NCBI RefSeq assembly: GCF_932526225.1
Contig: NC_064047.1
Span: 4,837,501-4,897,500, forward strand
Source: Nematostella vectensis
Taxonomy: Eukaryota > Cnidaria > Anthozoa > Actiniaria > Edwardsiidae
DNA: 60,000 nucleotides
Direction of reading: 5' to 3'
How positions within the stretch are numbered: position 1 is the first letter of the stretch; each line of letters starts with the position of its first letter. Shown one piece after another: positions 36,001 through 45,149 of the stretch. The position numbers and the translations under genes were made by a program. The notes beneath the pieces are model-generated. The model did no database searches and had not been told where the DNA came from. It was given only the letters and a program-made list of their open reading frames with translations.

Positions 36001-39000
36001 ATTGCTCGGAGACTATGACGGTGTTACCTTAAAACAATACCATTATATGAAAATACTATGACCTATTTGGACATGATGACAAATGTCACGCATTCTTTCC
36101 ATAGAATGGCGGTACCTGTCAGGATGGAGTCGCGTCATTCACGTGCGCATGCGCTGAGGGGATATCTGGTTCTTTGTGTGAAAGAAATTCTTCGCTCTGT
36201 GAGAAATGTGTTCGGGGCACCCGTTGCGTGACCTTTCACAAGGCAGCTACCAGGTAACGCTCGTCCATTTTATAAACAATTTGACGAATTCGATGCATAA
36301 AAGTGTGAGTTTGTTGTTGTTGTTGTTGTTGTTGTATTGCTATTGCTATTGTTATTGCTATTCCAAATTAGGATATATCTTCTATTGCCCTTTTACAACG
36401 TTTGAGTCTTTCTTTGGCGAGTTGCCTATTTGCTAGTTACTCCAAGGCAAACTTGAAAAAAGTGATATTCACACTTCAGGTGCGCCACCGCTGATTTCCA
36501 GGAACGCATCATTGTGAACGGTTCAGATTTGACTTCAAGTCAGCGTGCATCGATAGAGAGAGAGATTGTGGCAATAATAAAAGCTGTTCTCTCAAAAAGG
36601 GCCGGTAAGACAACTTTGTATACGTAATGAAAAATTGTACAGTTAGGCTAATAATATCTTACGTTAGTTATTTCTTAATTAGCGTTTAATATACTTACAT
36701 AAATGAAAACCGAGAGACAATACTCTCCTGCCATTCGTAAATACTTATACTCAGTCTCGCATTAGCTTATAGTTGTCATGCACTAAAACATTAATTTTGT
36801 GACGAAAAAATATGCGAAAAAACTAACAAAAATCAAAGGTGTTAACTCAAATCAGTCGATTGAAACGGAAGCTTCCCTGGCAGACAAGAGACTTAGCCCA
36901 TAAGAAGTTTTTTTTTTCATAAAACAAAGAGCCTCATCAATTAAAATATAAAATAGCATCTCTTTGTTGTTTTGTTTTTCTATAAAAGGCAATTCCAGAA
37001 GTCGTCGCTCGGCCTCCGACGTCTACGCTGAGATTCTTGAGACCATCACAATCGGACCGACCAACCAAACACTTCTGCACGTTGTCGTCTTGGATACACA
37101 GTATGAGCGTATGAATTCAACATACGCATGCGCACTGCTGGCCAACTCCAGGCTCCCTTGCGTGGGAGAGAAAGACTGTGAGGTTAGACTTTAGAAACTT
37201 CCATGTATTATATGGAAAAAGCATAGCATTTGACGATTCCTTAATAAGAAATGACCCACCTCTGCCCCCCAAGGGGGGAGGGGGGGGGTAGCACACGTGC
37301 ACCCTACGAAACCCCTGTGTACATGCCTGTGTACGCGCCTGTATAACATAACATCGACATACGACATGTAGCTACCTTATTACACTTAATTTTCGCGACG
37401 TCAAAATTTCACGATTTTGAGATGGCGATATTTCACGACCGACACTTTTTTTTTGCGATGTCCCTATTTTCGTAAAAAAACAGATCACTTTTATGTTCGC
37501 GATTTTGTGATTTTGAGATAATAAAATCAAGCAAAACAATTGAAATGAAAATGTGCTGTAATCATCATAACTGAAACTATATTCAACAAAAAGATGCGTG
37601 GGCTAAATTTAGTTTCATAATAAAATCTAAAAATACAACCCCTTACCGTACGTACTATATGTACATTTGATGACTAAATAGATCAGGTGTTTTCTTAAAG
37701 CTTATTAAACGGCCAATATTCCCCCCAAAGGCTTCTTATGTACTCACTCAATTTTCGCGCATCCTAATTTTCGCGACACTTAATTTTCACGTCACTTTAT
37801 TTTCGCGAATCTTTTAAAATCGCGAAATTCGCGAAAATCAAGTGTAATAAGGTATTCAAAATATTGAAAGCAGTGTGTCTATTGGACGTTTGTTTGAGGA
37901 TGTGATTGATTATTTAGAGCGGATGGCCTGTTAAATGTCTTGGATCCTAAAAAACAATATGGACCAGCCTACAATTGGGGAGGGGCCAATTCCCGTCGAC
38001 TCATAACTAAACAAAACGCATCATTAACTCCCGGCATGAGCTGGCTGTAAATTGACTAAAATGCTAAAGTTATAAAAATAGAGAAACCCATCACCTAGTG
38101 TTAATTACCCGCTTGGCAAGTGCTAGCGCATCCCGACACCAAGCAATAATTTCACGCGTTGCATGTAGTAGCGTAGCCCCGACACCCTGCGATATTTTTC
38201 CGCGTGACAATTCTATTGTCTAACGGTTTATGTTTCCGTCGGACAAATGATAACTGATGGGGATATTTTTCTCCTACTCTATTTTTTTCTGCGAATCCTT
38301 GGGTGATTCGCTTTTCTATTTATTGTTTTTAATTTCGCGGACAGGTTTTGCTTGTCCGTATTTTATTAAAGATTTTCTAGAGATCTCGTTACCGAAACGT
38401 GTTCCCTAAGTAACCGATGCCTAATATGTTTCTTTTCAAAGGTCCTCGCCTCATTCCAGCCTTTGTTTTGTATGAATCTTTCCTTGCCTTATTTCATTAT
38501 GATTCACTGAATATGTTTCTTTTCATAGGTCCTTTCCTTGATAAATGAGCCCTGTCCGGGACAAACCGAAGGCGATAAGGAAAAGCAGAAGTCTCTCCTG
38601 ACAAGAGATCAAACCGTTGGGGTTGCAGTGGCGGCTGGACTGTTTATTATTATTTTGATTATAGCAATTGCAATCCTAATTTGCAAAAAAAAAAAGGTTA
38701 GTTTCTTACTTCAAAGTTCTATTTTAGAAAAACCATTAGCCTTATGTTAAAAACGTTCGGCAAGATTCATTTTTTCTGTAACTGAAAACACATTTTTAGA
38801 TTTTTATCTTGGATGGTTTTATGAAGATATAATAAAGTAGTAAAATTTATTCCATTTTACAGAGCGGCGAAGGCAACATATCTTCGATCGACATGAAAGA
38901 CTTTAGCAACGCAGCCGACACTAAATCTGCTTACGAGACACTGGATACGACGAGGCGACGGAATCCTATATACGAAGGGTTGTCGCCAAGGACAAAGAAA

Positions 39001-41303
39001 ACCGCTGACCCCTACGTGATGCCGGCCTTGTCATCGAAGGGCAAATATACGGTACATATAAAACACATGCTTTTTGCTACCTTAAAACAGCGCAAATATA
39101 CGGTACATATAAAACACATGCTTCGTGCTACCTTAAAACAGCGCAAATATACAGTACATATAAAACACATGCTTCGTGCTACCTTAAAACAGCGCAAATA
39201 TACGGTACATATAAAACACATGCTTCGTGCTACCTTAAAACAGCGCAAATATACGGTACATATAAAACACATGCTTCGTGCTACCTTAAAACAGCGCAAA
39301 TATACGGTACATATAAAACATACATGCTTCGTGCTACCTTAAACAGCGCAAATATACGGTACATATAAAACATACATGCTTCGTGCTACCTTAAACAGCG
39401 CAAATATACGGTACATATAAAACACATGCTTCGTGCTACCTTAAAACAGCGCAAATATACGGTACATATAAAACACATGCTTCGTGCTACCTTAAAACAT
39501 TGCAAATATACGGTACATATAAAACACATGCTTTTTGCTACCTTAAAACAGCGCAAATATACGGTACATATAAAACACATGCTTCGTGCTACCTTAAAAC
39601 AGCGCAAATATACAGTACATATAAAACACATGCTTCGTGCTACCTTAAAACAGCGCAAATATACGGTACATATAAAACACATGCTTCGTGCTACCTTAAA
39701 ACAGCGCAAATATACGGTACATATAAAACATACATGCTTCGTGCTACCTTAAACAGCGCAAATATACGGTACATATAAAACATACATGCTTCGTGCTACC
39801 TTAAACAGCGCAAATATACGGTACATATAAAACACATGCTTCGTGCTACCTTAAAACAGCGCAAATATACGGTACATATAAAACACATGCTTCGTGCTAC
39901 CTTAAAACATTGCAAATATACGGTACATATAAAACACATGCTTCGTGCTACCTTAAAACAGCGCAAGTATACGGTACATATAAAACACATGCTTGGGTAC
40001 GTATAAATGTACATGCATATACATATAATACACCAAAAACTGGAACTCGACTCTGCCAAATTTTCGTCTTTAATAAGACTTCTTCAGGGCAGACTTGAGA
40101 CTATTCATTCTTCTGGTTCACGAACACGACTATTTGGGCTTTTTGTATTTATACTTTTACATATGCATATATATATATATACACATACATATACACATGC
40201 ACATACACATACACATATACACATATACACATACACATATACACATACACATATACACATACATATACACATACATATACACATATACACACATACACAT
40301 ACATGTTTGTGCTTGATCAAATGGTTGTCTGCCTGTGTGTTGTTGCGCTTAACCACGACATATTCTGTGTCATGTGCATGATAAGGCAAAACACACTAAA
40401 CTGCCATTTCCCTGGATACCTATGTTACAAACAAAAACATACAAACATAAACAAAACAAGAGAAAGAAAGAATCAAACAAATAAACAAACAAGCAAGTAA
40501 CAGAAATCAATCAAACAAGCACGCAAGCAAACAAACAAACTATAATAGCGCTGAAGATTATACTGTAACAGCGTAATGATAATCCTTAATTACCGTTAAA
40601 GATAATACTGTAACAGCGTAATGATAATCTTTAATTTAAAAAAACTCTCATGAACAAAATTAATACGCTTTCTAATCGTTAAAGTGCTACTCATAACTGA
40701 AGGATTTCCCTCCTTGTTTGTTTGCTATTCCATATCTAGATGTAAAACAAGCCGTACTGGCCCCACTTACTAACACCCGGGAGTTTATGAAAAAGACACG
40801 GAGCTCCTTTTAAACACGTAGCATACATTTATTCAAGAAGAACCACAGTCACTACTGTCACCGTGTCTTACCTATCTATCCGCTTCATCCAATCCGTGTT
40901 CTCTTGTTCGTTGTATCCATTTAATTCGTATCATCTATCCGTCTTATCCATCTGTTCGTCTTTGCAATCACTTCTATTATTTTAGGGTATTGGTTGGAGT
41001 TAGAACTTAAAATAAGTTGTTATTTATTTTAAGCCAAAGCCGGGCCCTCGATCCATAGATCATCGGACAGAAGTGAACGAAGATCAGACATACGATAACA
41101 CAGAGAACGAGATCCATGCAGAAGCCCATGTTGATGGATACCAGACATACGACAACCCGACGTACGACACAGAGCACGAGACGCACGCAGAAGCTCATGT
41201 GAATGGATACCCGACATACGACAACCCAACGTGCGACACGCACTCACCTGCGCGAGCTCCAGCTTACAAAAGGACACGGAGCAAGCCCCAAGACGAGCTC
41301 TAG
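14869..41303 (+). CDS. Gene B: type I membrane TSP1/cadherin-like/EGF protein with NPXY tail, 1,726 aa
   Basis: Twenty exons join to 5,181 nt with no stop before TAG: 14869-15010, 19117-19341, 20880-22237, 22654-22879, 23231-23527, 23984-24283, 24754-25077, 25790-25992, 26809-26953, 27221-27390, 27672-27807, 28311-28495, 28599-28806, 29111-29277, 36105-36253, 36480-36604, 36989-37182, 38529-38696, 38863-39051, 41034-41303. All junctions agree in phase with GT-AG sites. Order: signal peptide, TSP1 and EGF-like (residues about 47-122), Cys-rich segment, cadherin-like repeats (about 240-1300), two EGFs (about 1307-1400), juxtamembrane region, membrane span, tail of about 130 residues. The role is probably adhesion or surface signalling; the family of the whole protein was not recognised. 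Later cadherin units (exons 9-13) are strongly diverged. Confidence 0.82.
16612..16790. mobile_element. Foldback MITE with GC-rich arms
   Basis: Left arm aataggacattccagctata pairs with right arm tatagctggaattgcctatt. Further in, gcgcgcgc tracts and acctcaactacc / ggtagttgaggt also pair, so nearly the whole 179 bp can form a hairpin. A related half occurs at 48,600-48,662. Confidence 0.7.
18167..18970. mobile_element. 804-bp DNA transposon with long inverted ends and 9-bp target duplication
   Basis: The ends are inverted repeats: ttccctgctagcagaggcct at the left and its complement at the right, extending with mismatches for about 85 bp to the ccatgggtcg / acccatgg region. Directly outside, caacaacag is present on both sides (18158-18166 and 18971-18979). 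A perfect 9-bp duplication with long ends is typical of Mutator-like elements; the superfamily is an inference. It lacks a transposase but contains an open frame at 18484-18765. Confidence 0.8.
18484..18765 (-). CDS. Open frame inside the 804-bp element (94 codons)
   Basis: It begins [20 protein letters not shown], is Lys/Ser-rich, and has one CLVCG pair that could be half of a zinc-binding site, followed by [17 protein letters not shown] stop ends it within the element. It may be a captured host exon or a transposon remnant; I do not recognise it. Confidence 0.35.
   Translation of the reverse strand: MNQTPVSSPLRKKKTTVQYQSPKTSLKRLNSKRSKDEFCLVCGINFKTSGQASFFNVNIGQLDSKKMLQKCFVNLGQLIPEEYAKPVNGRLTR
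19117..19341 (+). CDS. Gene B exon 2: TSP1 repeat plus EGF-like
   Basis: A 225-nt, phase 1-1 exon after tgctgacag. [19 protein letters not shown] carries the Trp-rich WSPWS and CSxxC signature of a thrombospondin type 1 repeat, with RTRTKTTV on the next strand. [21 protein letters not shown] is EGF-like. The TSP1 repeat is followed directly by the EGF-like unit in one exon. Confidence 0.8.
19415..19665. repeat. Inverted repeat with CACGTGATC arms
   Basis: Left arm agatcacgtgatcttttgggtggcaa pairs imperfectly with right arm gccacccaaaacgtcacgtgatctct. The 200-bp loop contains no supported exon. Confidence 0.55.
19690..20076. repeat. Inverted repeat with TATA-like GC-rich arms
   Basis: gcggtataaaagtcgcgcgc (19,691) pairs with gcgccttttataccgc (to 20,074), and ctggtccaag with cttggaccag. 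It lies in gene B intron 2 next to the inverted repeat at 19415. Confidence 0.6.
20380..20805. repeat. (TGGC)n-like tract, G run and short tandem duplication
   Basis: ggctggctggcttgttg units cover about 20380-20520, a run of G lies near 20600-20618, and ggataggtgagt units of about 58 bp repeat at 20685-20805 just before the exon 3 acceptor. Confidence 0.6.
20880..22237 (+). CDS. Gene B exon 3: Cys-rich segment and first cadherin-like repeats
   Basis: This 1,358-nt exon (phase 1 to 0) is by far the largest. It starts with a Cys-rich region ([16 protein letters not shown]) and a segment resembling a sushi-type strand ([16 protein letters not shown]). From about residue 235, cadherin signatures follow: NDPP and DVNDPP linker motifs, [45 protein letters not shown], and [12 protein letters not shown]. 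Many N-x-S/T sites suggest heavy glycosylation of an ectodomain. Some calcium-binding positions are changed, so calcium dependence is uncertain. Confidence 0.78.
22654..25992 (+). CDS. Gene B exons 4-8: cadherin-like repeats
   Basis: Exons 22654-22879, 23231-23527, 23984-24283, 24754-25077 and 25790-25992. From exon 5 on, each starts at a phase-1 boundary with the linker motif ([30 protein letters not shown]). Each then shows the PEN-like, DPD-like and LDYE/LDFE motifs of cadherin repeats and ends FNIT or INIT with V. Extra paired cysteines in the strands are unusual for classical cadherins. One repeat per exon with phase-1 borders suggests growth by exon duplication. Confidence 0.78.
23813..23983. 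repeat. Triplicated segment containing the exon 6 acceptor
   Basis: Three units begin near acgatggaa(c/g)tac and end gtaatcagtcc, gttatcagtcc and gttatcattagacc. The last provides the real acceptor of exon 6. Confidence 0.6.
24340..24570. repeat. Second copy of the dispersed repeat seen at 11106-11345
   Basis: It shares gatggaaatggatgctt and tgtgactcgccatt with the same order and spacing. It lies in gene B intron 6. Confidence 0.6.
26246..26350. mobile_element. Near-perfect 105-bp hairpin
   Basis: ggacccagggcg at the left pairs with cgccctgggtcc at the right, and the arms continue through cgcggagatc and cagggagcgcg, about 45 bp each with few mismatches around a short T-rich loop. It lies in gene B intron 8 and is probably a foldback MITE. 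Confidence 0.7.
26488..26763. mobile_element. MITE with CAGGGGCGGATACAGG ends
   Basis: Left caggggcggatacagg and right cctggacccgcccgtg are imperfect inverted ends. Inside, gtggatatccacccccc and ccattatccacccccca also pair. The flanks carry caatg on both sides, a possible short target duplication. Confidence 0.55.
26809..28806 (+). CDS. Gene B exons 9-13: strongly diverged cadherin-like units
   Basis: Exons 26809-26953, 27221-27390, 27672-27807, 28311-28495 and 28599-28806. Two-exon pairs alternate phase 1-0 and 0-1 as in the better cadherin units (exons 8 and 9), and each unit ends with a NVT- or VTG-like strand. The calcium-linker motifs are largely gone. I infer degenerate cadherin folds from position and phase pattern rather than from motifs. 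Confidence 0.65.
27954..27982. repeat. Poly-G tract
   Basis: Nearly 30 consecutive G lie in gene B intron 11, one of many G or C runs in the window. Confidence 0.9.
29111..36253 (+). CDS. Gene B exons 14-15: two EGF domains split by a 6.8 kb intron
   Basis: Exon 14 (29111-29277) encodes EGF 1 ([18 protein letters not shown], then YTGERCE) and the start of a second EGF ([12 protein letters not shown]), a calcium-binding-type N-terminus. Exon 15 (36105-36253) completes it: [19 protein letters not shown] and SLCE. The split at CQ|NGGTC is in phase 0. The intron is mostly the foldback element at 29,563-35,604. Confidence 0.82.
30340..33930. repeat. 49-bp minisatellite, about 73 copies
   Basis: The unit contains gatcaactccgtgtgtatag followed by ctggtgtggttgaaaacttg. 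Variants (ac/cc before gatc; g/a in ggttgaaaa or ggttaaaaa) occur in higher-order patterns, so several units expanded together. It lies inside the foldback element and has no unique spacers. Confidence 0.9.
34800..35604. repeat. GTTACATTAAGCG subrepeat array
   Basis: About 45 units of gttacattaagcgttagt and the variants ending gcggcgatt or gctgcagtt make up the expanded right arm of the foldback element. Confidence 0.85.
36480..37182 (+). CDS. Gene B exons 16-17: juxtamembrane region with RSRR site
   Basis: Exons 36480-36604 (phase 2 to 1) and 36989-37182 (phase 1 to 0). The segment includes [10 protein letters not shown], a furin-type R-x-R-R site, an amphipathic stretch before it, and a Cys-containing globular stretch after it. 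No known domain was recognised. If the site is cut, the ectodomain would stay attached only through noncovalent contact. Confidence 0.7.
37373..37854. mobile_element. 482-bp MITE with TA and TTTTCGCG ends
   Basis: Left taccttattacacttaattt with ttcgcg pairs with right cgcgaaaatcaagtgtaata with aggta. Both ends include TA, as expected from a Tc1/mariner-type insertion. It has many cgcga and tcgcg words inside and no coding frame. It lies in gene B intron 17. Confidence 0.7.
38529..38696 (+). CDS. Gene B exon 18: transmembrane segment
   Basis: A 168-nt, phase 0-0 exon. [20 protein letters not shown] is an uninterrupted hydrophobic span, followed by CKKKK as the stop-transfer. It gives type I topology with the signal peptide in exon 1. 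Confidence 0.85.
38863..39051 (+). CDS. Gene B exon 19: proximal cytoplasmic tail (NPIY motif)
   Basis: Phase 0 after ttttacag. The tail has SAYETLDTT and [14 protein letters not shown] is an NPXY motif of the kind bound by PTB domains or endocytic adaptors, and the tyrosines could be phosphorylated. The donor chosen is ATACG|gtacat at 39052, the only phase-0 GT that joins correctly to the last exon. The same donor is repeated by the 51-bp minisatellite, so the end is uncertain. Confidence 0.65.
39041..39990. repeat. 51-bp minisatellite carrying a splice donor, about 18 copies
   Basis: The unit is gcaaatatacggtacatata followed by aaacacatgcttcgtgctac and cttaaaaca. The first copy starts within exon 19 and supplies its donor acg|gtacat. 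51 is a multiple of 3, so the first six units stay in frame and would each add 17 residues until an indel introduces a stop at 39340. Confidence 0.85.
40160..40310. repeat. (ACATAT/ACACAT)n microsatellite
   Basis: Alternating acacat and atacat words lie in gene B intron 19. Confidence 0.9.
41034..41303 (+). CDS. Gene B exon 20: distal cytoplasmic tail (NPTY) and stop
   Basis: A phase-0 exon after tttattttaag with 89 codons and TAG. It contains an internal duplication: [20 protein letters not shown] and a second copy, [16 protein letters not shown] is an NPXY motif; in the second copy the Tyr is Cys. It ends KPQDEL, which in a cytoplasmic tail cannot act as an ER-lumen retrieval signal. Confidence 0.8.
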   Translation, partial: PKPGPRSIDHRTEVNEDQTYDNTENEIHAEAHVDGYQTYDNPTYDTEHETHAEAHVNGYPTYDNPTCDTHSPARAPAYKRTRSKPQDEL

Positions 41304-41767
41304 CCGGCGATCAAACAGGATTTTGCCAGATCCCTAGTGTCACACCCGCCCAGAATTGAGATTAGTTTCCACTACTCGAAATAATTCATCAGCCCGACTC
41401 ACTATGTATGTCAATGGCAATAGGGCTGTAAAGGGTAAGCGCGTATCTAACATCCCCTCCCTTTAACCGTAAAGAGCTGTGTCATTTACTTTTTGAAGAA
41501 TCTTGAAGTTCTCTCGAATGATATCTAAGACAGCATAACCCCACTCATATACGCTTGCTTTGCGTGATATATTTTTTTTCGGGGTAGCAATCACCCTCAA
41601 GGACTATTTATAAATCTCCGGCAGGGGCGGCGAAATGGTCCCAAAAGTACAGTGGGGAGGTTGAATTGGCCGGGGTGAGGGGAGGGGGTGGGGTTGGAGG
41701 TATTATCATTTCGAAGGGGGAGGGGGGTACCTGGGTTTAACATATAAAGTACATTATAAAATATACA

Positions 41768-41773
41768 AATAAA
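41768..41773 (+). terminator. Candidate poly(A) signal of gene B
   Basis: AATAAA lies about 465 nt after the stop codon and is the first good hexamer noticed downstream. No downstream GU-rich element was evaluated. Confidence 0.4.
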
Positions 41774-43099
41774 ATGATACAAACAGTTAAAAAAAAACTA
41801 TGTAATCGTCTGTTATCGAGCAATTTATTTATACATGTAGCACTTGTAGGTTCATGTAAAAACCGCACGTTCATGTGAAAAAGGACGTCAGCTCAGACCA
41901 GTGTGAGCTCATTTAAAAGTCGTACAAGGACATGTAAGATAACAGCATAAGTCTGGATTTAGATACGATATTTATTCAAAATAATATTTATGTTACGAGA
42001 AGATTAATTGCTAGCAAATATGTAAATCACTGAGAGGTGCGGGCTTGCTGTTGGTGAGGTAACATGGGGTCTGGTAACTACTGTTATATCAAGCGCGTGA
42101 CGCCTGGAGCTTTTAGGAAAATTGCTTGATAAAATGAGGGCACTGAGACAGTACTGAATAATTTATGCGCTGGCGAAAACACATACAATCGTAGTGTCGA
42201 ACAGGTACGAAAGGCTGAATTCAGTCGCCGTTTTTACTAACTTAAAGCGTGAAAAACTATACTGAACAAAAGATGGCAGATTTGTTTGATAATGAGGGAG
42301 TCATAAAGAAAATTATAGCTTTAGCTTTGCGCTAGTTAGCATTCCCCAAAACGTGACAGTTCGCCGGCAAAAAGCCGCCATTTCAAAACAAGAAGGTTGG
42401 TTTAACCGCGCGGTACTGGAACTAGTCTTGCGTTTCTCAGCACTGGCGGGCAGAATTTTTTTTCATCCGAAGAAATTTTTTGTCTATGATCTTTACATGC
42501 TTGAAATGTACTATATTTCTATTGCTAGGTATAACGAGGGAGTGTCCATGATGTACCCTAAAGGATAGGAGGGGGGGGGGGGGGGGGCTTGAGAAGGGCC
42601 CGTATTTTTAGGCCCCAAATGGCTGATCAGTTTTCAAATACTATGAAAAGTATATGAGATGTATGATTATGAAAAGCTATGTGAAGCCCATTGAAATACT
42701 GAGGGGAGGTGATGGTACACTAAGTTTAATAAGTAAGTACGTAATTACCATAACTAGAGTCGTTTCACTGCCTGAACACAATTGGATGCCAAATAAGCAT
42801 TTAAAAAATGACTGGGAATCGGCGAAAATGATTTGGCCAAAGAGCGAACAGATGCAACACAAGGTTGACAAAAAAAATTATAGAATTTTATTTATATCCA
42901 AGCTCTAGGAAACCCAACTCACTGTTCCATGCAAACCGCTAAGATTACCTTGCCCAAGTATCTGGGAGTTAAAAAGTTTAAACTCCAACGCTATTGTTTC
43001 TAGTATTTTCTATTCAAATATTTTCCAGTTAAACCCGCGTATCACAAAAATTTGATAAATATGATATTCTGGTGATTCCCTGGTACTCTTTCGCGCACT

Positions 43100-43425
43100 A
43101 GGGCTTTGTATGCCACGGTGATTGGCTAACTGGGGCTTCGTATGCCACAATGATTGGCTAACTAGGGGCTTCGTATGCCGCGATAATTGGCTAACTGGGG
43201 CTTTAAATGCCACGATGATTGGCTAACTGGGGGCTTTGTATGCCACGATTTTTGGCTAACTGGGGATTCGTATGCCACGATGACTGGCTAACAGGGGTAT
43301 CGTATGCCACGATGATTGGCTATCAGGGGGCTTTGTATATATTCCACGATGATTGGCTAACCGAGGATTTTTATGCCGATGATTCGCTAACTGGGGATTT
43401 GTATGCCACGATGATTGGCTAGGGA
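43100..43425. repeat. 31-34 bp minisatellite, about 10 copies
   Basis: Units read tatgccacgatgattggcta followed by actggggcttcg, with small indels. Confidence 0.85.
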
Positions 43426-43517
43426 AGTAAATCTATATTTTTGACCAGTTTCTTTAAAACTACCGCGTTAGTCGTTGTAGCGCGTATAAGACACACACGT
43501 TCTTGTTTTCCATGTTT

Positions 43518-43523
43518 TTTATT
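43518..43523 (-). terminator. Candidate poly(A) signal of gene D
   Basis: AATAAA on the minus strand lies about 255 nt beyond the stop codon. Confidence 0.4.
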
Positions 43524-43777
43524 TCACTATAAGTATAGCTTCTGTAAATCTCGTGGTAACGGACAGGATAAAAAAAATGGTCAATTCCCACACCCCCAAA
43601 TCCGAAAAAAAAGGTTAATAATCCCAGATTATCCTGACAGTGATTCCTGCAAATATGTAAGCAAATCAAAAGGAAAATCAACAAAACACATGGAGTAATG
43701 TAATTATTTTTGTTGCTGTGATGTTGGAACAAAACGATTGCAGCCATATATGGCAAATGTTAATTGGCAGGTGTCAT

Positions 43778-44877
43778 TTAGCTTTTATAGCACTTAATAA
43801 GCTTCATTCGGCATTCTCGGCGCTTGCGATGGTCCCAGCCCGCCTTCTTGATGCATTTCATATAGTCTGAAACACACTGAAAAATATGATAAAAATAACA
43901 TTTTCATAAATTCATCAGGCTGTATTTTTTTTTCTTTTTCAAATGGCCTAGAAGAGCCTGGAGCAAGTGAGCGGGAACCCTGTCGTAGTCTAAAACGTTG
44001 GTGTCCAGACCTCTTTATCAAGATCACATGCAGCAATAGTAATTACCTCCTGACAGTTTGTGCGGAAATTTCCATTTGTAAAAAATAAAAAGTTAAAAAC
44101 AGGAAAGATTGAATTTCTTCTATCCTCCCCTTTCGGCTTTCTGGGTGATAGGGCTTTTTTGTACCTTTTGATAAGGTCTTGTTGGACGAGTTGGCCTGGG
44201 GGGCCTGGTGGGACGAAGGCTGTGAAGACACTTGAAAAACTCCTTTTTGCATCTATGTCTCGATATCCACGAATTAGCCTTTCGTATGCACTTTCTGAAG
44301 TCATCCTTGCATTGCTAAAAGAAAGTCAATCACGGCGCTATGTTTAGTTTGTATACCGCCAATAGTTGCTAGGGGTGGTTGCCTACGGGGACACCATAGT
44401 GCACCATATTTAAAGTACCTACCTGATGGCGGGCTCACATGAACGAACTAGAAATTGCTCGAGCCGACTCCATTTCACCTCTCCGCACAACAGGGAAAAG
44501 GGAATAGACCAAGCAATGGATGTCGCTATCTTAATAATTTTAAACGTTTGTTTTTAAGGAATTCTCAAGGACTGGAATTGGTGGGGTGTGATATTCTATA
44601 AATTGTTGGAAATAAAACAATGGCATTTGTAAATCGTTGTAATTTGGCAGTTTGGTCATACAAAATCCCCCCCCCAAAAAAAAAAATGTCTCTTCCTTCT
44701 TTTACTTTTGTCTTTTCGTGTCTTATTTTTTACCGTTTACCAGGACTAGCTTGTATATATGCGGTGAAGCTCTTTGTTAGCGATAATCACATAACATTTC
44801 TTTGATTTTCTTTTGAAACCATTCGACAACTAAATCTTACACTTACTCGCTTCGATGGTCCCACACCTGATCCCTTA

Positions 44878-44908
<31 letters not shown>

Positions 44909-45071
44909 CATCGTCGTCGTCGTCATCAGATTCTAGACTATTCATATCAAATTCATCGTTGGAATCCTCGAGCTTCTGTTGAAGCTCTTTCTTTGACTCC
45001 TCTTCCCTGTTCGCCAAAACACAAGCAAGCAGGGTACAGACAAGGGCGACCACAAGTAAGAGTCTCATCAT
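43778..45071 (-). CDS. Gene D: secreted acidic protein with two twin-CX6C modules, 157 aa
   Basis: Exons 45071-44847, 44314-44165 and 43876-43778 (stop TAA) are all phase 0. MMRLLLVVALVCTLLACVLA is a clear signal peptide. It is followed by an acidic, Glu/Lys-rich stretch and about 15 Asp encoded by GAT/GAC triplets. Module 1 (exon 2) is QCKDDFRKC, 12 residues, CKKEFFKC, then an Arg-Pro-Thr-rich tail (RPTRPPRPTRP). Module 2 (exon 3) is CVSDYMKC, 13 residues, CRMKLIKC, then YKS and stop. The two CX6C pairs suggest two helices pinned by two disulfides. The acidic arm and basic modules may pair or bind polyanions. The function is not recognised. Confidence 0.8.
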
Positions 45072-45141
45072 AACAAACCACTACAGAATCCTTTCTTTTC
45101 GAGGGTTTAGAAAAGATGCGATGATTTGCTTGTGTGTGCCG

Positions 45142-45149
45142 CTTTTATA
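45142..45149 (-). promoter_or_regulatory. TATA box of gene D
   Basis: TATAAAAG on the minus strand ends about 70 nt upstream of the ATG at 45071, a normal core-promoter position for a short 5'UTR. Confidence 0.6.

Larger units (their letters stand above)
41304..43517. other. Region between gene B and gene D
   Basis: It holds the 3'UTR of gene B, G-rich tracts near 41,650-41,730 and 42,571-42,588, and the 33-bp minisatellite at 43,100-43,425. No supported gene was seen. Confidence 0.6.

Noticed and set aside
39386-40059. Minus-strand repeat frames ([16 protein letters not shown] units)
   Set aside because: They are antisense translations of the 51-bp minisatellite, with no start context or splice support.
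40007-40389. Tyr/His/Thr-rich frames
   Set aside because: They are translations of the ACATAT microsatellite.
41292-41303. C-terminal QDEL, similar to the KDEL retrieval signal
   Set aside because: The residues follow the membrane span and lie in the cytoplasm, whereas KDEL acts in the ER lumen.
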